Origin: Saprospiraceae bacterium
Lineage (GTDB): Bacteria; Bacteroidota; Bacteroidia; Chitinophagales; Saprospiraceae
Assembly: GCA_016710265.1 (NCBI GenBank)
Contig: JADJJL010000005.1
Span: 1-27,064 of the forward strand
Length of the DNA: 27,064 nucleotides
Direction of reading: 5' to 3'
Shown here: one piece after another, positions 24,301-27,064 of the stretch
Numbering within the stretch: position 1 is the first letter of the stretch
Layout of the letters: each line of letters opens with the position of its first letter
Translations under genes and position numbers: made by a program
Notes under the pieces: model-generated
The model's input: the letters and a program-made list of their open reading frames with translations, nothing else
Databases searched by the model: none
What the model was told of the DNA's origin: nothing

Positions 24301-27064
24301 ATGAGCAATTGGATCGGAAAATCAAATTCATTTTCAACCAACCAAATGGAATCTTGTCTTTGGAAGATGCTGGAATCCAAACCTCGGGTTGATTGCCTTA
24401 ATGGAATTTCGTATTCGTAGTAATTCTGAGTAAAGTCTTTTCCAAACCTTAAAAATACAGATACAGCCCCTTTTGGTAACTCTTGAGGACTTTCGGCATG
24501 CACGAACATTTTAAGTCTCTTGTACCTTCTAAAATCATTGTCACCCAATCTAAACACCGATTGATTGCAATTAGGACCAAATCCATCTTTTCGAATTAAA
24601 ATACTACTTTCATTTTGAAATAAATCAGCAAACTGATTGCTAAAAAATCGTTCTCTCTGAATTCCCGGAGGCAAAATATATCTGAATGGTTTTTTCGCTG
24701 AATTTTCTTCGATGTCTACTTTGTCTAAAATCAAGGCTGGGGATCCGTCAAAAACACAAGTATCAGAGAGATACCTTCTCCAGGTATTTCTTCCCAATTG
24801 GAATTTAATCATTCTGAAAGTTACTTGCTCATTAAATCCGGTAAACAACAATCTCATAGATTGATAGAACGGAAATCCTGAATTTGTCCAACTTTAACAT
24901 CATACTGAGCGATTGGAATTCTAAAACGGTACCAAACTTCTGTTCCTGTTGGTTTTGGAATAGACACAGAATCTGTAACAAATTTTGTTTTCACCCAATC
25001 ACCATTGTTGTGTAAAAAGGGAATTCTGTAACTGTAATAAGATTCTTGCTCGTTTAATGATTTATCCAGATTCAGATCTTCTACATCCGGAAAAGAAGTG
25101 TAAGCCGTAGAAATTTGATTTCCAACCTGTATTTGTGCATTGCCTTCCGGCATGGTAAATCGTTTGTATTTCTCTAATACCGTGGCATTGGTTGGAAAAG
25201 TATTGTCTCGGTAGGAGACAAAATCATCGTTGGCCGGGTCTTTTAGCAATTTCTCTTGTGCCTCCACATTCAGAAAAGGTCTTACAAGATTGATATAATC
25301 AGAATATTGCACCAATTCAGTGTTTGGGGCATTGGGAATCATGCTGCTCAGTCCGTCAAATCCCAAATCCTGAAGCTCTCTTTGGTTAACATCAAAACTA
25401 TTTGTAATAGGTGGTTTACGGGCTATTTTTCCATAAATACTATTGTCTGTTGGAAGCGCTAAAGAGGGAGTTGGTAATCCGTGTTCAAATTGTTGTTTTC
25501 CATCTCTTAAAATATCTTCTGAAAAGGTACCAATTTGGATGTACATATTTCCTCTTTCGGCCACTGGTGATCCATCAAATTTGGGCATAAATGGATTGAG
25601 CATCCAAAAATCAATATACTCCACATTGGCCAATTCAAAATCGTTGGTATTCAATCGGCTCATGATTCCAGCCCATCTGGTTTCCGCAGAATCAAGTGTA
25701 AAATCATCTTTGAGACCCCAAGTCTTCACTCCATTGATATCATATCCATTGGGTAATTCAAAATTATAAGGCCCTCTTTCTTTTGGAAAATAGGCTAGAT
25801 CAAAAGTAAGCTCTGTGGCAAATCCCACCGGTCGCTGTCTGTTTGGAAAAATTTCAAGTTCGTCTACCAATCTTCCGTACGGAGAGTTGGCATCTGGAGC
25901 TCCATTTCTGGCCAATTGGTCCACTCTATACCAGGACAACAGGGCTCGATTAGCGGTACTGGCTAAATTATTTCGCAAATCCCCTCCTCTAAAATTTGGG
26001 TCTATGCTGTCTGCTTGTGGCGGGGTTGCTAAAATCCAATTGGTTGGATTAAAATAAAGTCCGATTCCTGTGGCACTTCCTTCAAAATCATCCACATAAA
26101 CGACTCCTCCATCACTGCCATTTTGGTTAATGGCTCGACTGTATCCTGGTCTCAAATAAGCTCCTTCGCCCTGTAATGACCATTTGGATGGGGCTTTGGT
26201 GCTATATAATGGAAGTTTATCCAATGCTCTGGTGAGCCAATCTGCTTGTTTATTGATTCCAAAATCAAGACCATAAATATTATTGTTGATGGGGTCTTCA
26301 CCAATATTGACTTTTTGAGTAAACGGTCGTTCAAAAAGCTTCATAAAAGTGGTCCCTATATACACATCCTTGGTCTTGGCGTATTCTGCCCTAAATCCAA
26401 GCATGGTTCTTGTCTGAAAATTGAAGAGGTTGTTGTTTTCATAGTCCACCGTGATGGTATTGTTGGATTGAAGCAAGGCTTCATTGAGAATGATCACCTT
26501 TCCTTGAGCCCTGTCTACGGTATAATCTACGCCTTCTACCAAAGCCAAAGAACCTGCTCTGACCGTAATTCTGGCATTGCGATCCACGGTGTTTAAAAGA
26601 ATCTCGTTGGATTTAGACGCCTTATAAGAACCTCGCATGATAAACTGATTGGCCTGCAGATTTTGACGTGCAAAAGTGACCGATGTATCGTATATCTGGG
26701 GATAGGTATATTTTTTGATGATGGCAGCTCTGAGTACAGGATCATTCTGTACTAAGTTGTATTTGTCCAATAATTGGGGAAAGGAACTACCGAATGGTTC
26801 CAAAACCGGAAAAATAATGGACCCGGAAGAAGGTATAACGGTTTGTCCACTGATCCAATCAAATACCCCATCCGGTTGAGGGTCATTTGTTCTATTTAGA
26901 TTGTCAAGGCGAAATAAATTTAAAAGTGGAAATCCATCAATTTCATCGATAAATCTTCTTTGAGCACCATCTTGTGATTCATAAAACAGATCAAATCTAA
27001 AATCTTCCTGATTGACGTTAAAACCTCCAATGGGATATACGTTTTCATCATCAATCTAAAGGAA
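21333..27064 (-). CDS. sprA: Type IX secretion outer-membrane translocon SprA (5' end outside the window, two frameshifts)
   Basis: Very large beta-barrel forming the type IX protein secretion channel, required for gliding in flavobacteria (SprA is about 2400 residues in Flavobacterium johnsoniae). About 1910 codons are visible, the C-terminal four fifths. Diagnostic parts: DGVFDWISGQT and YPIGGFNV near the right end, GGVVYVDDFEGS (about 26075-26107), WYRFRIPIAQYD...IQDF, LTGLEDRAGYAALARAE, and a barrel ending ...TLQFLLN. Two disordered insertions occur: Pro/Lys-rich (about 22800-22910) and a poly-Lys/poly-Ala loop (about 21600-21655). Frame breaks: at 24854-24857 a TGA overlaps an ATG (ATGA), where one base restores ...SIN(x)MRLLFTGF; at 27054-27058 a TAG just before IDDENVYPIGG looks like another one-base deletion. 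Presence of SprA implies other type IX components and CTD-bearing cargo elsewhere in the genome. None of the cargo signals is seen in this window. Confidence 0.95.

Noticed and set aside
1..27064. tRNA, rRNA or riboswitch
   Set aside because: No cloverleaf-like or conserved aptamer sequence was recognised by eye in any spacer; small structured RNAs could still be missed without a covariance search.

Overview
The window looks like a chromosomal stretch of a Bacteroidota bacterium, probably near the Saprospirales (the rank below phylum is inference). The support is a large fragment of SprA (outer-membrane translocon of the type IX secretion and gliding apparatus), TAnnTTTG-type -7 promoter boxes, absence of obvious Shine-Dalgarno sequences, Bacteroidota-style lipoproteins, and a TolB-like outer-membrane protein of a form common in this phylum. 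Most genes are AT-rich; the dnaE gene is clearly richer in G and C.

Layout. 1-3016 is decayed DNA: a broken secreted-protein gene (275-925), a full-length but heavily degraded IS110-family transposase (1104-2490), and a block of CTATGTG repeats (2752-2953). 3018-3048 is a promoter with an embedded dyad, driving a short accessory DnaE polymerase (3049-5976). 5977-8256 is gene-poor: one small lipoprotein and one small Lys/Glu-rich protein sit between repeat-rich spacers (AGTCAATTTG arrays, a pair of ~45-bp direct repeats, REP-like hairpins). 8257-14990 carries minus-strand genes: RhlE-type RNA helicase, an M15 peptidase overlapping an SRPBCC/GyrI-like protein (likely an operon), and a GH2 lipoprotein whose active site is eroded. 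An M28 aminopeptidase-like gene (15072-16277, +) converges on and overlaps pyrD, which follows a metallo-beta-lactamase-fold hydrolase gene in an operon (minus). A TolB-like outer-membrane protein (17991-21209, +) converges on sprA (minus), which runs off the right end.

A recurring feature is single-base reading-frame breaks in otherwise well-conserved genes: dnaE (two compensating), the SRPBCC gene (A6 run near its start), pyrD, and sprA (two). They look more like consensus indel errors than decay, in contrast to the left 2.5 kb, which is truly degenerate. The observations most worth following are the three-half-site dyad over the dnaE -7 box, the GH2 homologue lacking its nucleophile and metal ligands, and the intergenic repeat families. 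I see no defence system, CRISPR array, rRNA or tRNA.
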